In this document: piece by piece, positions 1-7,520 of the stretch
Layout of the letters: each line of letters begins with the position of its first letter
Position numbering within the stretch: position 1 is the first letter of the stretch
From: Clostridium sp.
GTDB taxonomy: Bacteria; Bacillota; Clostridia; Lachnospirales; Lachnospiraceae
NCBI GenBank assembly: GCA_004554205.1
Contig: SFNH01000053.1
Span: 1-13,544, forward strand
Reading direction: 5' to 3'
Length of the DNA stretch: 13,544 bases
Notes under the pieces: generated by a model
What the model was told of the DNA's origin: nothing
The model's database searches: none
What the model saw: only the letters and a program-made list of their open reading frames with translations
Position numbers and translations under genes: made by a program

Positions 1-453
1 CATCTTTTTCAGTAATAAAGAAAAGACAATTACTTCTATCAGGATTATGTTCGACGTCAAATCTATTATTATGTAAACTATTGTCTTTACTTCAAACAAT
101 TCTCCATGCGCAAATTGCGAAATATATGATAGCCAGGAAACAATGCTTAACAGTACAGACAAAACAATATACATATTACCCTTTTTCTTCCCATAGCTGA
201 CATCTATTGCTGTTTTTCCAATATAGACATACATAAAAGTCAAGAACATAAGTAACGCAAAAATAAACAGACACAGAATGATGTATATAACAGTATTTTC
301 CAGTCCTGTGCCATATTCCCGGAACAGTTCATTGCTGATCTCAAACAAACTCTCTATTCCTCTTAGTCCTGTCCATATTGAAAATAAAATGACCCCTACT
401 CCACTTGTGTATAATAAGCTTTGCACTCGCCTGACTTTTTTATCCGGATTCAT
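1..453 (-). CDS. AT-rich integral membrane protein, partial (C-terminus outside window)
   Basis: An open frame runs from an ATG at 453 to the window edge without a stop, giving 151 residues starting MNPDKKVRRVQ. A second in-frame ATG lies at 465, with an in-frame TAG at 480-478 just upstream. I prefer 453 because GAGG (463-460) sits six bases before it. The translation has a short basic N-terminus and about four hydrophobic helices, roughly residues 12-28, 57-79, 97-117 and 126-147. A short basic loop (YGKKKGN) lies between helices 2 and 3, so the protein is an inner-membrane protein. I do not recognise the family and assign no function. Base composition is visibly AT-rich and codon use is A/T-ending (ATA, TTA, AAA), unlike the GC-rich neighbours, which suggests recent acquisition. 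It follows hemZ by about 50 bases on the same strand with no clear terminator or strong promoter between them. Confidence 0.72.
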   Translation of the reverse strand, partial: MNPDKKVRRVQSLLYTSGVGVILFSIWTGLRGIESLFEISNELFREYGTGLENTVIYIILCLFIFALLMFLTFMYVYIGKTAIDVSYGKKKGNMYIVLSVLLSIVSWLSYISQFAHGELFEVKTIVYIIIDLTSNIILIEVIVFSLLLKKM

Positions 454-502
454 ACTCATCCTCATTTTTGTATGTTTCTAATGCCATCCCAGCACATTGT
501 TA

Positions 503-1990
503 TCAATCGGCAAGCAACCGTCTCTTTCGCTCTATCATCTCGTCGATCCGGGCGATATACTGTTCCACGTCCTTGACGTTCTCCGCCCGCTCGATGCGGT
601 CTTCCTCCGCGAAAAGCCGCTTGGTGGTCGTTCCCGCGCCGCAGCCGATGATGGTCTGTTTCTCCTCCATGATCAGGATATTGTAGATACATGCCTTGCC
701 GGGGGAGGCGTACCCCACGTTCTCAAAATTGCCCGCCATATTCTTCTGGCGGTAAAGATAATACGGCAAAAGCCCCATCTCTCCCGCGTACTGCGCGGTC
801 AGACCGATCATCTCCTGGGTGTTTATGACTTTTAAGTCCTTATAGACCTCCCTCATGGTGTTGAGCCTTGCCGCCCGCTTGATGGCAAGGGAGTGAACCG
901 TGACGCTGTCGGGAGAGAGCTCCTTTACCGCCTCCATCGTGGCGCGCACGTCCTTTGCATCCTCCCCCGGAAGACCCAGGATCAGATCCATATTGATGTT
1001 GTCAAAGCCGAGCTCCTTCGCAAGACAAAACCGCTCCTTCACATCCTCCACCGTGTGGCGCCGTCCGATCAGCTTTAAGGTCTCCTGCTTCATGGTCTGG
1101 GGATTGATGGAAATGCGGGTAACGCCGTGCTTCTTAAGCACATTGAGCTTTTCCGCGGTGATGCTGTCCGGGCGTCCCGCCTCCACGGTAAATTCCTTTA
1201 CCGTGGAAAAATCAAAGGTATTTTTTAATCTCGCAATCAGCCGGTCAAGGTCTTCCGGTTCCAGCGATGTGGGCGTCCCGCCCCCGATATAAACGGTGTC
1301 CGGCGTACGGCCTTTCTTTTCCGCAACATAGTCAAGCTCCTTAAACAGAGCGGAAAGATACTCCCCCACCCTCTCTTTCCAAAGCCCGATCGGATAGGAG
1401 GTGAAGGAACAGTAGAGGCAGGTGGTCGGGCAGAACGGAATCCCCACATAAAGGCTGTAGCCGTTTTTATAGTCAATCTCCGACAACAGGCTTCGCTCCC
1501 GCTTTGCGATCTCGATACAGAGGCGGATCTTCTCATCGCCTGTGAAGTATGTCTCCTTCATATACCGGAAGATCTCCTCCTCCGAAGCCCCCTGCGAGAG
1601 CTTCGTCATGGCGATCTTCGTGGGGCGGATGCCGGTGAGCGTCCCCCACGGCATATCCTTTCCCGTCAGCGATCTTAATATCACATAGAGGCGGCGCTTG
1701 AGCTTATTCTTTGTCTCAGAACGGTTCTCATAATCCACAGCGATCGGCTCGTCAAAGGCCGCAAGCTCCCGCTTCTCCCCCTCGGTCATGTCCCAAGGGT
1801 GAAACTCCTGCACGCCCCTCGACACCGCCTGCAGATCAAAGGTTTTCCGGTCATCGCTCAAAATGCCGCGCACGCAGAAGCTTAAGTCCTCCTGCCACTC
1901 ATGCACAAAGCTCTCCCCCGGGAAAAATGCCATCAAGAGCTCCCTGATGTCCTGCTCGTAAGCATTGTCATTCAGTAAAATTCCTATCAT
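503..1990 (-). CDS. hemZ: HemZ-type radical SAM coproporphyrinogen III oxidase/dehydrogenase
   Basis: This 495-residue protein belongs to the HemN/HemZ radical SAM family, assigned to oxygen-independent oxidation of coproporphyrinogen III to protoporphyrinogen IX in the cytoplasm. The CxxxCxxC motif that binds the 4Fe-4S cluster is FCPTTCLYC, with Cys187, Cys191 and Cys194. The SAM-binding glycine motif GGGTPTS is at 236-242. The roughly 180-residue N-terminal extension before the radical SAM core and the C-terminal segment with YRQKNMAGNFENVGY are typical of HemZ rather than HemN, and the length is close to that of the Bacillus protein (about 500). The frame stays open to 2128, but the start is placed at 1990 (MIGILLND): the added residues look like out-of-frame MBL sequence, and purine-rich AGAGGGG and AAGGA lie just upstream. 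It follows the MBL gene by 31 bases. The exact physiological substrate of HemZ is not settled, and no other haem gene is in view. Confidence 0.9.
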   Translation of the reverse strand: MIGILLNDNAYEQDIRELLMAFFPGESFVHEWQEDLSFCVRGILSDDRKTFDLQAVSRGVQEFHPWDMTEGEKRELAAFDEPIAVDYENRSETKNKLKRRLYVILRSLTGKDMPWGTLTGIRPTKIAMTKLSQGASEEEIFRYMKETYFTGDEKIRLCIEIAKRERSLLSEIDYKNGYSLYVGIPFCPTTCLYCSFTSYPIGLWKERVGEYLSALFKELDYVAEKKGRTPDTVYIGGGTPTSLEPEDLDRLIARLKNTFDFSTVKEFTVEAGRPDSITAEKLNVLKKHGVTRISINPQTMKQETLKLIGRRHTVEDVKERFCLAKELGFDNINMDLILGLPGEDAKDVRATMEAVKELSPDSVTVHSLAIKRAARLNTMREVYKDLKVINTQEMIGLTAQYAGEMGLLPYYLYRQKNMAGNFENVGYASPGKACIYNILIMEEKQTIIGCGAGTTTKRLFAEEDRIERAENVKDVEQYIARIDEMIERKRRLLAD

Positions 1991-2021
1991 GGTCCTTACG
2001 CCCCTCTGTGATTGGTAACAA

Positions 2022-2672
2022 TTATCGTCCCCGCTTATAGACCGCCACCGGGTTGTAGCGCTTCTCATGGGCAATGCTGGTCGTCTCCCCATGCCCCGGA
2101 TAAACCATCGTATCGTCCGGCAGCACAAGAAGCTTTTCCGTGATGGATCTCACGATCGCGGCGGAGCTTCCCGTCGGCAGATCCGTCCGACCGAGAGACT
2201 CCGCAAACAGCGTGTCCCCGCTTAGCAGCACATCCTCCGACGCAATGTAATAGCAGACAGAGCCGGACGTGTGCCCCGGTGTGGCGATCACCTTCCAGTC
2301 ATACCCGAGCAGAGAAATCATCTCGCCGTCCCGCAGCAGATGATCGGCGTTTACGGCGGTCTGCTCCGCCCCCATCGTGCCGGAAAGATTTAAGGCGGGA
2401 TCGCGAAGCATCTCCTCCTCGTCCATGTGCGCGTACACGCTGCAATGGAAGGCGCGGCGGATATCCTCCAGCGCCATGATGTGATCAAAATGACCGTGGG
2501 TCAGAAGGATCGCCTCCGGCTCCACTGAAAGCTCTCTGCATTGATTCAGGATATACGCGCTGTTGTCCCCCGGATCCACGATGACCGCTTTGTTTTCGCC
2601 CTCCCGGTAAATAATGTAGCAGTTCGTGCTGATGCCGCCCACCACGCACGTCCTGATCCGAAAATCACTCAT
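2022..2672 (-). CDS. MBL-fold metal-dependent hydrolase (glyoxalase II-like)
   Basis: A complete 216-residue metallo-beta-lactamase-fold hydrolase of the hydroxyacylglutathione-hydrolase-like group. The metal ligands are all visible: THGHFDH gives His59, His61, Asp63 and His64, TPGHTSGS gives His134, SGDTLF gives Asp153, and YPGHGE gives His194. This is the full binuclear zinc/iron set, so the enzyme should be active. The protein is cytoplasmic with no signal peptide, and it is shorter than true glyoxalase II because it lacks that enzyme's C-terminal glutathione-binding helices. The thioester or other substrate is therefore unknown. The start at 2672 is supported by AGGGGAGG nine bases upstream. 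It lies 41 bases after rel and 31 before hemZ, so co-transcription is likely. From memory, rel, MBL hydrolase and hemZ are common neighbours in Clostridia. Confidence 0.9.
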   Translation of the reverse strand: MSDFRIRTCVVGGISTNCYIIYREGENKAVIVDPGDNSAYILNQCRELSVEPEAILLTHGHFDHIMALEDIRRAFHCSVYAHMDEEEMLRDPALNLSGTMGAEQTAVNADHLLRDGEMISLLGYDWKVIATPGHTSGSVCYYIASEDVLLSGDTLFAESLGRTDLPTGSSAAIVRSITEKLLVLPDDTMVYPGHGETTSIAHEKRYNPVAVYKRGR

Positions 2673-2713
2673 AATCCGTTTCCTCCCCTTATAACTGTAA
2701 AGAACTGCGTCCG

Positions 2714-4993
2714 TTATCCCGCAGTTCTCTCAATATCGAGCACGCCCTCAATCTGTTTCAATTTGTCCGTCAGGCGGTTCAGCTCCTCGATCCCATGAAT
2801 ATCAAAAGTCATGATGATCGTCGCCTTGCCCTGCTTGCTGGTTCGCACATTCATGGAGGTAATGTCGATCTGCCTCTCCGTAAATACCTTTGAAATGTCA
2901 ACAAACATTCCGATCCGGTTGTTGGCATAGATCTGGATCTCCGTAGTGTAGCGCTCCCTGCCCTCGTCCTCCTCCGACTGCTGCCACTCCGCGTCGATCA
3001 GGCGCACACGCTCGTCTTCCGGGAGGTTGATGATATTCACGCAGTCCGTCCGATGGATAGAGACGCCCCGGCCTCTTGTGACAAAGCCCACGATCTCATC
3101 GCCCGGAACCGGACTGCAGCAGCGCGAAAACCGCACCGCTACATCGTGGATTCCCTTCACCACGATACCGTTTCCCGACTTCTTCGCGACCGGAACCCTG
3201 CCCGGCATATCGCTGATACCCTCTAAGATATTCTTGTCGGTAACTTCCTTTTTTTCTTTCTTCGCCCGCTCCTCGAGCATCTTGTTGATGACCTGGCCCT
3301 CTTTTAAGCCGCCATGCCCGATGGAGGCAAGCACCGAATCCCAGTCGCGGAAGGCATAGCGCGCCATCACCTTCTCCTGAAGCTCCGGTTTATTGATGTC
3401 CGGGTAATTGATGCCTTTTGTCTTGCAGTAACGGTCGATCAGCTCTTTCCCCTTTAAGATATTATCCTCTTTTAATTCTGTCTTAAACCACTGGTTGATC
3501 TTGTTTTTTGCCTGCGTGCTCTTCACCAAGGCGAGCCAGTCGCGGCTCGGGCCCTTGGAATTCTGTGAGGTGATGATCTCGATCCGGTCCCCATTCTGGA
3601 TCACATACTCAATGGGGACGAGTCTTCCGTTGACCCGCGCTCCCACCATCTTGTTGCCGACCGCACTGTGGATCGCGTACGCAAAGTCAATCGGCGTAGA
3701 GCCGCTGGGCAGCGTCTTCACATCACCGGTCGGCGTAAAGCAGTACACGCTGTCGGAGAACAGATCCAGATCACCCTTTACCATGCTCAGGAATTCTTTG
3801 GAATCGCTGGTGTCCTTCTGCCACTCCAGAATCTGGCGCAGCCAGGATAGCTTCGCCTCCTCGTCTCCCGCCGCGATCTTACCGCTTCCGCTCTCCTTGT
3901 ACTTCCAGTGCGCGGCGATACCGTACTCGGCGGTGCGGTGCATCTCAAAGGTGCGTATCTGTATCTCGAAGGGCTGCCCGTTTGTGCCGATGAGCGTAGT
4001 GTGAAGGGACTGGTACATATTCGGCTTCGGCATCGCGATGTAATCCTTAAAGCGGCCGGGAATGGGCTTGTAGAGCTCGTGGATCACGCCCAGCGCCGCA
4101 TAGCAGTCCTTGACCGTCTCCACGATGATACGCACCGCAAACAGATCATATATCTGGTCCAGGGTCTTGTCCTGGTTTACCATCTTTTTGTAAATGCTGA
4201 AGAAATGCTTGACCCGGCCCTCCACCTTCGCGTCGATGCCCGCCTCCTTCATATGGGCGGATACCTCGTCCACGATCTGCTTCACAAAGGCTTCTCTCGC
4301 GTCCCTGCGCAGGGAGATCTTCTCCGCCAGCTCATAGTACACGTCCGGCTCAAGATATTTAAGTGACAGATCATCGAGCTCCACCTTGATCTTGGAGATG
4401 CCGAGCCGGTGGGCGATGGGCGCGTAGATGTCCATCGTCTCCCTCGCCTTCTCTTTCTGCTTTTCCGGCTTCATGTACTGGAGCGTCCGCATATTGTGCA
4501 GGCGGTCCGCCAGCTTTATGAGGATTACCCGGATATCCTTTGCCATGGCAAGAAACATCTTCCGCAGATTCTCCGCCTGAATCTCCACCTTGTCCATGGA
4601 CCAGGAGATCTGGGTCAGCTTTGTAACGCCGTCCACAAGGAGCGCCACCTCGGAGCCGAATTCCTTCTCCACCTGGTCTAAGGTCATGACCGTATCCTCC
4701 ACAACGTCGTGGAGAATGCCGGCGACGATCGTCTCCTTGTCGAGCTCGAGATCCGCCAGAATGATGGCGACGCAAAGCGGGTGAATGATATAAGGTTCAC
4801 CTGACTTGCGCTTCTGGTCTCTGTGGGCCTCACGCGCTATGTTATATGCTTTTTCAATCATGGAAATATCATCCGAGGGATGGTACTTCCGAATGCTTCG
4901 GATCAGACCCTGGTACAACTCCTCCGGGCTTGTAAAGTCCGCCGGATTTTCCAGCTCAATATCCATTTTTTTATCCGCCTGTTCATTCGCCAT
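2714..4993 (-). CDS. relA: Bifunctional (p)ppGpp synthetase/hydrolase, Rel/SpoT family
   Basis: A full-length long RelA/SpoT homologue of 759 residues that makes and degrades (p)ppGpp in the stringent response. Domains in order are: HD hydrolase (about 40-195) with the catalytic pair HDVVED at 95-100 intact; synthetase (about 235-365) with RFKD at 314-317 and YQSLHTT; TGS (about 416-480, from VYCFTPTGD); a conserved Cys/His segment (SRCCSPVPGDEIVGF, then HRTDC) near 630-660; and a C-terminal ACT domain (about 690-759). The intact HD motif and RxKD rather than ExDD in the synthetase indicate a Gram-positive bifunctional enzyme, not a synthetase-only RelA. I chose ATG 4993 because AAGGTGG (5008-5002) lies eight bases upstream. 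An in-frame GTG at 5005 would overlap that site and add four residues. It is the first gene after a consensus promoter and heads the rel-MBL-hemZ unit. Confidence 0.95.
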   Translation of the reverse strand: MANEQADKKMDIELENPADFTSPEELYQGLIRSIRKYHPSDDISMIEKAYNIAREAHRDQKRKSGEPYIIHPLCVAIILADLELDKETIVAGILHDVVEDTVMTLDQVEKEFGSEVALLVDGVTKLTQISWSMDKVEIQAENLRKMFLAMAKDIRVILIKLADRLHNMRTLQYMKPEKQKEKARETMDIYAPIAHRLGISKIKVELDDLSLKYLEPDVYYELAEKISLRRDAREAFVKQIVDEVSAHMKEAGIDAKVEGRVKHFFSIYKKMVNQDKTLDQIYDLFAVRIIVETVKDCYAALGVIHELYKPIPGRFKDYIAMPKPNMYQSLHTTLIGTNGQPFEIQIRTFEMHRTAEYGIAAHWKYKESGSGKIAAGDEEAKLSWLRQILEWQKDTSDSKEFLSMVKGDLDLFSDSVYCFTPTGDVKTLPSGSTPIDFAYAIHSAVGNKMVGARVNGRLVPIEYVIQNGDRIEIITSQNSKGPSRDWLALVKSTQAKNKINQWFKTELKEDNILKGKELIDRYCKTKGINYPDINKPELQEKVMARYAFRDWDSVLASIGHGGLKEGQVINKMLEERAKKEKKEVTDKNILEGISDMPGRVPVAKKSGNGIVVKGIHDVAVRFSRCCSPVPGDEIVGFVTRGRGVSIHRTDCVNIINLPEDERVRLIDAEWQQSEEDEGRERYTTEIQIYANNRIGMFVDISKVFTERQIDITSMNVRTSKQGKATIIMTFDIHGIEELNRLTDKLKQIEGVLDIERTAG

Positions 4994-5030
4994 AGAAAAA
5001 GCCACCTTTTCTCAGCACATTTATTTTACC

Positions 5031-5059
5031 ATTATACGTATTTTTGTCGGAAAATGCAA
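5031..5059 (-). promoter_or_regulatory. Sigma-A-type promoter of rel
   Basis: On the minus strand TTGCAT (5059-5054) and a perfect TATAAT (5036-5031) are separated by exactly 17 bases. Initiation would be near 5024, giving a leader of roughly 30 bases before the rel ATG at 4993. The surrounding 60 bases are AT-rich compared with the repeat-derived DNA just upstream. No operator is evident. Confidence 0.8.
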
Positions 5060-5168
5060 GCATCTTGTGACCTTAAGTTTCCGCACCCGTAACAGTTCAT
5101 CCATACGGCTCACCTCGGTCGCGGGCGGTATTTTCGTTTTTGTTCGGTCGACGGGTGTAAAACTTTTG

Positions 5169-5306
5169 GTGTAACTGTTCAGTAGCTTCACAGTTACAGG
5201 CAAAAATCCATGAAAATTGCCTTCGGCAATGGGATTTTTGCCTACATCCGCCACGTTTTCTTACGGTCAGCGCAGTAAATGCGCAGACCTGTTGAACACT
5301 TATCTC
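5169..5306. mobile_element. 138-bp nested insertion (MITE-like) inside repeat copy A
   Basis: Aligned to copy B, copy A has extra sequence exactly between CTTTTG (ending 5168) and a second TTG at 5307-5309. Removing 5169-5306 plus one TTG restores the same length as copy B on both sides, as expected for an insertion with a 3-bp target duplication. The insert ends are imperfectly inverted: TAACTGTTCAGTAG at the left and TAAGTGTTCAACAG (reverse complement) at the right match at 11 of 14 positions. It is rich in hairpins and has no coding capacity. The alternative is that other copies lost this segment. Confidence 0.6.
5199..5242. other. Strong nested stem-loop inside the 138-bp insertion
   Basis: GGCAAAAATCC (5199-5209) pairs perfectly with GGATTTTTGCC (5232-5242). 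Inside it ATTGCC (5216-5221) pairs with GGCAAT (5225-5230) around the three-base loop TTC. Two weaker hairpins flank it: GTAACTG 5171-5177 with CAGTTAC 5191-5197, and GCGCA 5270-5274 with TGCGC 5280-5284. No U-tract follows the main stem on either strand, so it is not a canonical intrinsic terminator. Confidence 0.75.
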
Positions 5307-5642
5307 TTGCCCGATTAGCTCGCAAAAGTGTTCACCGTCTTCCCTCACGGCAAGGTTTGCACAGCGCTCCCTCGGGGCTGGACAATATCAGCCGCAAGGC
5401 CCCAGAAGACAGACCCGGTGACGATAGCGAGGCTTCCGTAGTGAGGTCTGCGCTAGCTGCCGCCACAAAGCGCACTGTCCGAGCCGTAGGCGAGTTTGCG
5501 CGACTGGCGGCTAATAAGCGCGCGGACCGAGCAGGAAACGTAGCGTGTCACGCGGGGCTGTCTTCCACGGGCTGCGGCGTAAAGTCCGTCGTAAACGCAG
5601 CGTGTCACACGGGCCGCATTTCCCGCGACCGCGGCAAAAGCT

Positions 5643-6533
5643 CTAGCTCCCGCTGTTGGGATCCAGGGCGTCCCTGAGCGCGTCCCCCACAAAGTTGATC
5701 GCGATGACCAGTATCACGATCAGGAGCCCCGGCGGTATCCAGAGCCATGGCTGCTTCGTAAGCACCGTCAATGACTGGGCGCCATGCAGCATATTGCCAA
5801 GACTTGCCGCCGGAGGCTGCACGCCCATGCCAAGGAAGCTTAAGGCCGCCTCGTCCAGCATGGAAAGAGCCAGCACGGACGTCGCGTACACCAGAATCGG
5901 AGCCGCCGTATTAGGAAGAATCTCAGAAAACAGAATATGCCTTAAAGGCATTCCCGCCACGATACTGCCCTTTACAAAATTCGTCTCGCGCAGGGACAGC
6001 ACATTGCCCCGCACCAGCCTCGCAATCCCCGGCCAGTCTACAAAGCCCAGGATCAGAATAATGCTCCACAGCCCCGGCTCAAAGATGGAAGCCGCAACCA
6101 GAACCAGCAGAATATACGGAAACGACATTACCATATCTGTAAACCGCATGATGATCATATCCGCAACTCCGCCGAAATATCCGGCAATCAGTCCCAGAAC
6201 CACACCGATCACCGTAGAGATCAATGTGGCAAGGACGCCGACCATCAGCGAAATCCGCATACCGTACAGCAGCCTGCTGAAAACATCCCTCCCAATCTGA
6301 TCCGTTCCCAGCAGAAACTCCCTGCACGGCGGCGCGCCAAACGGCCCCGATAACGCTTCCGGGTCGTAGGGCGCAAGGATCGGCGCAAACAGCGCCGCGA
6401 CGCCTAATACCGCCAGGACTGCCAGACTTGTCACCGCCAGGCGGTGCCGTTTAAACCGCCTGAAAACAGTCTGGGAATAGCTTTCACCCGCAATATCCCT
6501 GATCTTTTTTCTGTTTGCTCTTCTGTCCATCAT
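5643..6533 (-). CDS. Peptide/nickel-type ABC transporter permease, DppC/OppC-like
   Basis: A 296-residue inner-membrane permease of the binding-protein-dependent transport family (BPD_transp_1), the C-type partner of the two-permease importer. It has an N-terminal cytoplasmic basic tail, a first helix near 32-54, the OppC-type periplasmic segment, and the family motif LGTDQIGRDVFSRLLYG at 75-91. About five further helices follow. The EAA-type loop that docks on the ATPases is around 185-210 (NFVKGSIVAGMPLRHILFSE). The C-terminus GDALRDALDPN is typical, followed by a short tail. The start could be either of two adjacent ATGs (6533 or 6530); upstream AAAGG nine bases away is a modest ribosome site. 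It lies 39 bases after the B-type permease and is the last gene of the operon. Its stop abuts the gap that contains repeat copy A. Confidence 0.92.
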   Translation of the reverse strand: MMDRRANRKKIRDIAGESYSQTVFRRFKRHRLAVTSLAVLAVLGVAALFAPILAPYDPEALSGPFGAPPCREFLLGTDQIGRDVFSRLLYGMRISLMVGVLATLISTVIGVVLGLIAGYFGGVADMIIMRFTDMVMSFPYILLVLVAASIFEPGLWSIILILGFVDWPGIARLVRGNVLSLRETNFVKGSIVAGMPLRHILFSEILPNTAAPILVYATSVLALSMLDEAALSFLGMGVQPPAASLGNMLHGAQSLTVLTKQPWLWIPPGLLIVILVIAINFVGDALRDALDPNSGS

Positions 6534-6572
6534 CCCACCAGGCCTTTCCGATACGTCATTTTACAAAAATTG

Positions 6573-7520
6573 TCACTGAAGCTGTATCGTCGGATCCACC
6601 AGGGCATACAGAATATCCGTAAGAAGATTTCCGATCAGCACCACAATGGCCGAAAGGAGACAGACCCCCATGATGACCGGGTAATCGCGGCTGACGATCG
6701 CGCTCATTGTCATAAGCCCCAGACCCGGCCACGAGAAAATCTGCTCGATGATTACCTGCCCGCCGAAGAGCAGAGGGATCTGCATTCCGATCACCGTAAC
6801 AATGGGAATCAGGGCATTCCGCAGAGCGTGCTTGTTGATGACCAGAAAGCGTCCGATTCCTTTGGCTCTGGCAGTTCGCAGATAATCCTGCTGTAAAATC
6901 TCAAGAACAGCGCTCCGGATATAGCGAATATTGGTTCCCGCCATGGAAAACGCAAGGACAAGGACGGGCATCACCATATGCCTTGCCACATCCGCGGCGC
7001 CGCCGGCCGTCCCCAGAGTCGTCATACCGCTCGAGGGCAGCCAGCCAAGCTTCACCGTAAACACAAAGACCATTAGAAGGGACAGGAAAAATCCCGGCAC
7101 ACTGCTTCCCAGAAAGGAGGCGGCCACCACCGCATAATCCCCCTTAGAATACTGATGAACTGCACTGTAAATGCCCGCAGGCACCGAAATTATCAGGCTG
7201 GCAAGAAGGGAGACCCCCATCAGCAAAAGCGTCGGCCCCAGATGGCTCACGATCATCGCCCGGACCGGCTGATAGGTCTTAATGGAATATCCCATATTTC
7301 CCTTAAGAAGCTGCCCCAGCCACACCAGGTACTGGATATAGAAGGGCTTATCAAGTCCCAGGGCAATTCTTTTTGCCTCCACTGCCTCCTGGGAAATCCT
7401 GGCTCCCTGAAGCATCTCAAGCGGACTTCCCGCCATACACATGATCGCGTAATCAATGATCGTGATCCCTATAAGCACGGGAATGGCGGCAAGAATCCGT
7501 TTCGTGATGTATTTACTCAT
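6573..7520 (-). CDS. Peptide/nickel-type ABC transporter permease, DppB/OppB-like
   Basis: A 315-residue inner-membrane permease that pairs with the C-type subunit. The N-terminus MSKYITKRILAAIPVLIGIT is the classic DppB/OppB start with a first helix near residues 9-30. A periplasmic segment then contains GLDKPFYIQYLVWL and KGNMGYSI, followed by about five more helices. The EAA loop is at about 212-239 (DYLRTARAKG through NALIP), and the C-terminus ends in ALVDPTIQLQ. I place the start at 7520 because AGGAGG lies six bases upstream. The frame continues to 7547 but the extra nine residues are not family-like. The ATG overlaps the end of the preceding ATPase gene by eight bases, implying translational coupling. 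Confidence 0.93.
   Translation of the reverse strand: MSKYITKRILAAIPVLIGITIIDYAIMCMAGSPLEMLQGARISQEAVEAKRIALGLDKPFYIQYLVWLGQLLKGNMGYSIKTYQPVRAMIVSHLGPTLLLMGVSLLASLIISVPAGIYSAVHQYSKGDYAVVAASFLGSSVPGFFLSLLMVFVFTVKLGWLPSSGMTTLGTAGGAADVARHMVMPVLVLAFSMAGTNIRYIRSAVLEILQQDYLRTARAKGIGRFLVINKHALRNALIPIVTVIGMQIPLLFGGQVIIEQIFSWPGLGLMTMSAIVSRDYPVIMGVCLLSAIVVLIGNLLTDILYALVDPTIQLQ

Larger units (their letters stand above)
5143..5576. repeat. Diverged copy (A) of the palindromic intergenic repeat element
   Basis: This stretch is homologous, in the same orientation, to the element at 11408-11772. The closest block is 5414-5473 against 11537-11596, which is 60 bases with one mismatch. The left terminal repeat is recognisable (TTCGGTCGACGGGTG at 5143 on, then CGCAAAAGTGTTCACCG from 5321) but is split by a 138-bp insertion at 5169-5306. 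The right terminal inverted repeat of copy B (GTGAAGGAAGACGG on to GCGACTGAA) is absent. Homology fades near 5576, and the rest of the gap up to the permease stop codon holds an imperfect tandem duplication of the right segment: 5536-5555 recurs at 5593-5612 with two mismatches. Similarity also extends left of 5143 to about 5115 (TCGGTCGCGGG). No protein-coding gene is supported here. Short open frames in the element are repeat-derived. Confidence 0.85.

Noticed and set aside
463..502. Possible separate promoter for the AT-rich membrane gene (TTGATA with a minus-10 near 480)
   Set aside because: The best minus-10 at 17-base spacing (CATTAG) matches only half of the consensus. Read-through from hemZ is as likely.
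1991..2128. N-terminal extension of the hemZ frame
   Set aside because: It overlaps the end of the MBL gene, is Arg-rich, and has no family similarity. MIGILLND at 1990 is the family-like start.
5199..5242. Hairpin considered as the intrinsic terminator of the importer operon
   Set aside because: The stem is strong but the T-rich bases are inside it and no U-tract follows on either strand. It also lies about 400 bases past the permease stop, inside a nested insertion.
5097..5348. Minus-strand open frame of 83 codons with GEHFCEL and FYTRRPN
   Set aside because: A similar peptide appears in the frame at 11293-11589 (GEHFCEV, FCIRRPN) and inverted at 11666 onward (GEHFFEL, CYTRRLN). The likeness follows from the DNA repeat ends, and there is no ribosome site or family match, so these are repeat-derived frames.
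5143..5576. Repeat region considered as CRISPR, tRNA or riboswitch
   Set aside because: There are no short evenly spaced repeats, no cloverleaf or CCA-type end, and no cobalamin-riboswitch box. The structure is a single large palindrome.
5656..6300. Plus-strand open frame of 214 codons
   Set aside because: It is antisense to the C-type permease, with low-complexity Ser/Arg/Ile composition and no start signal.
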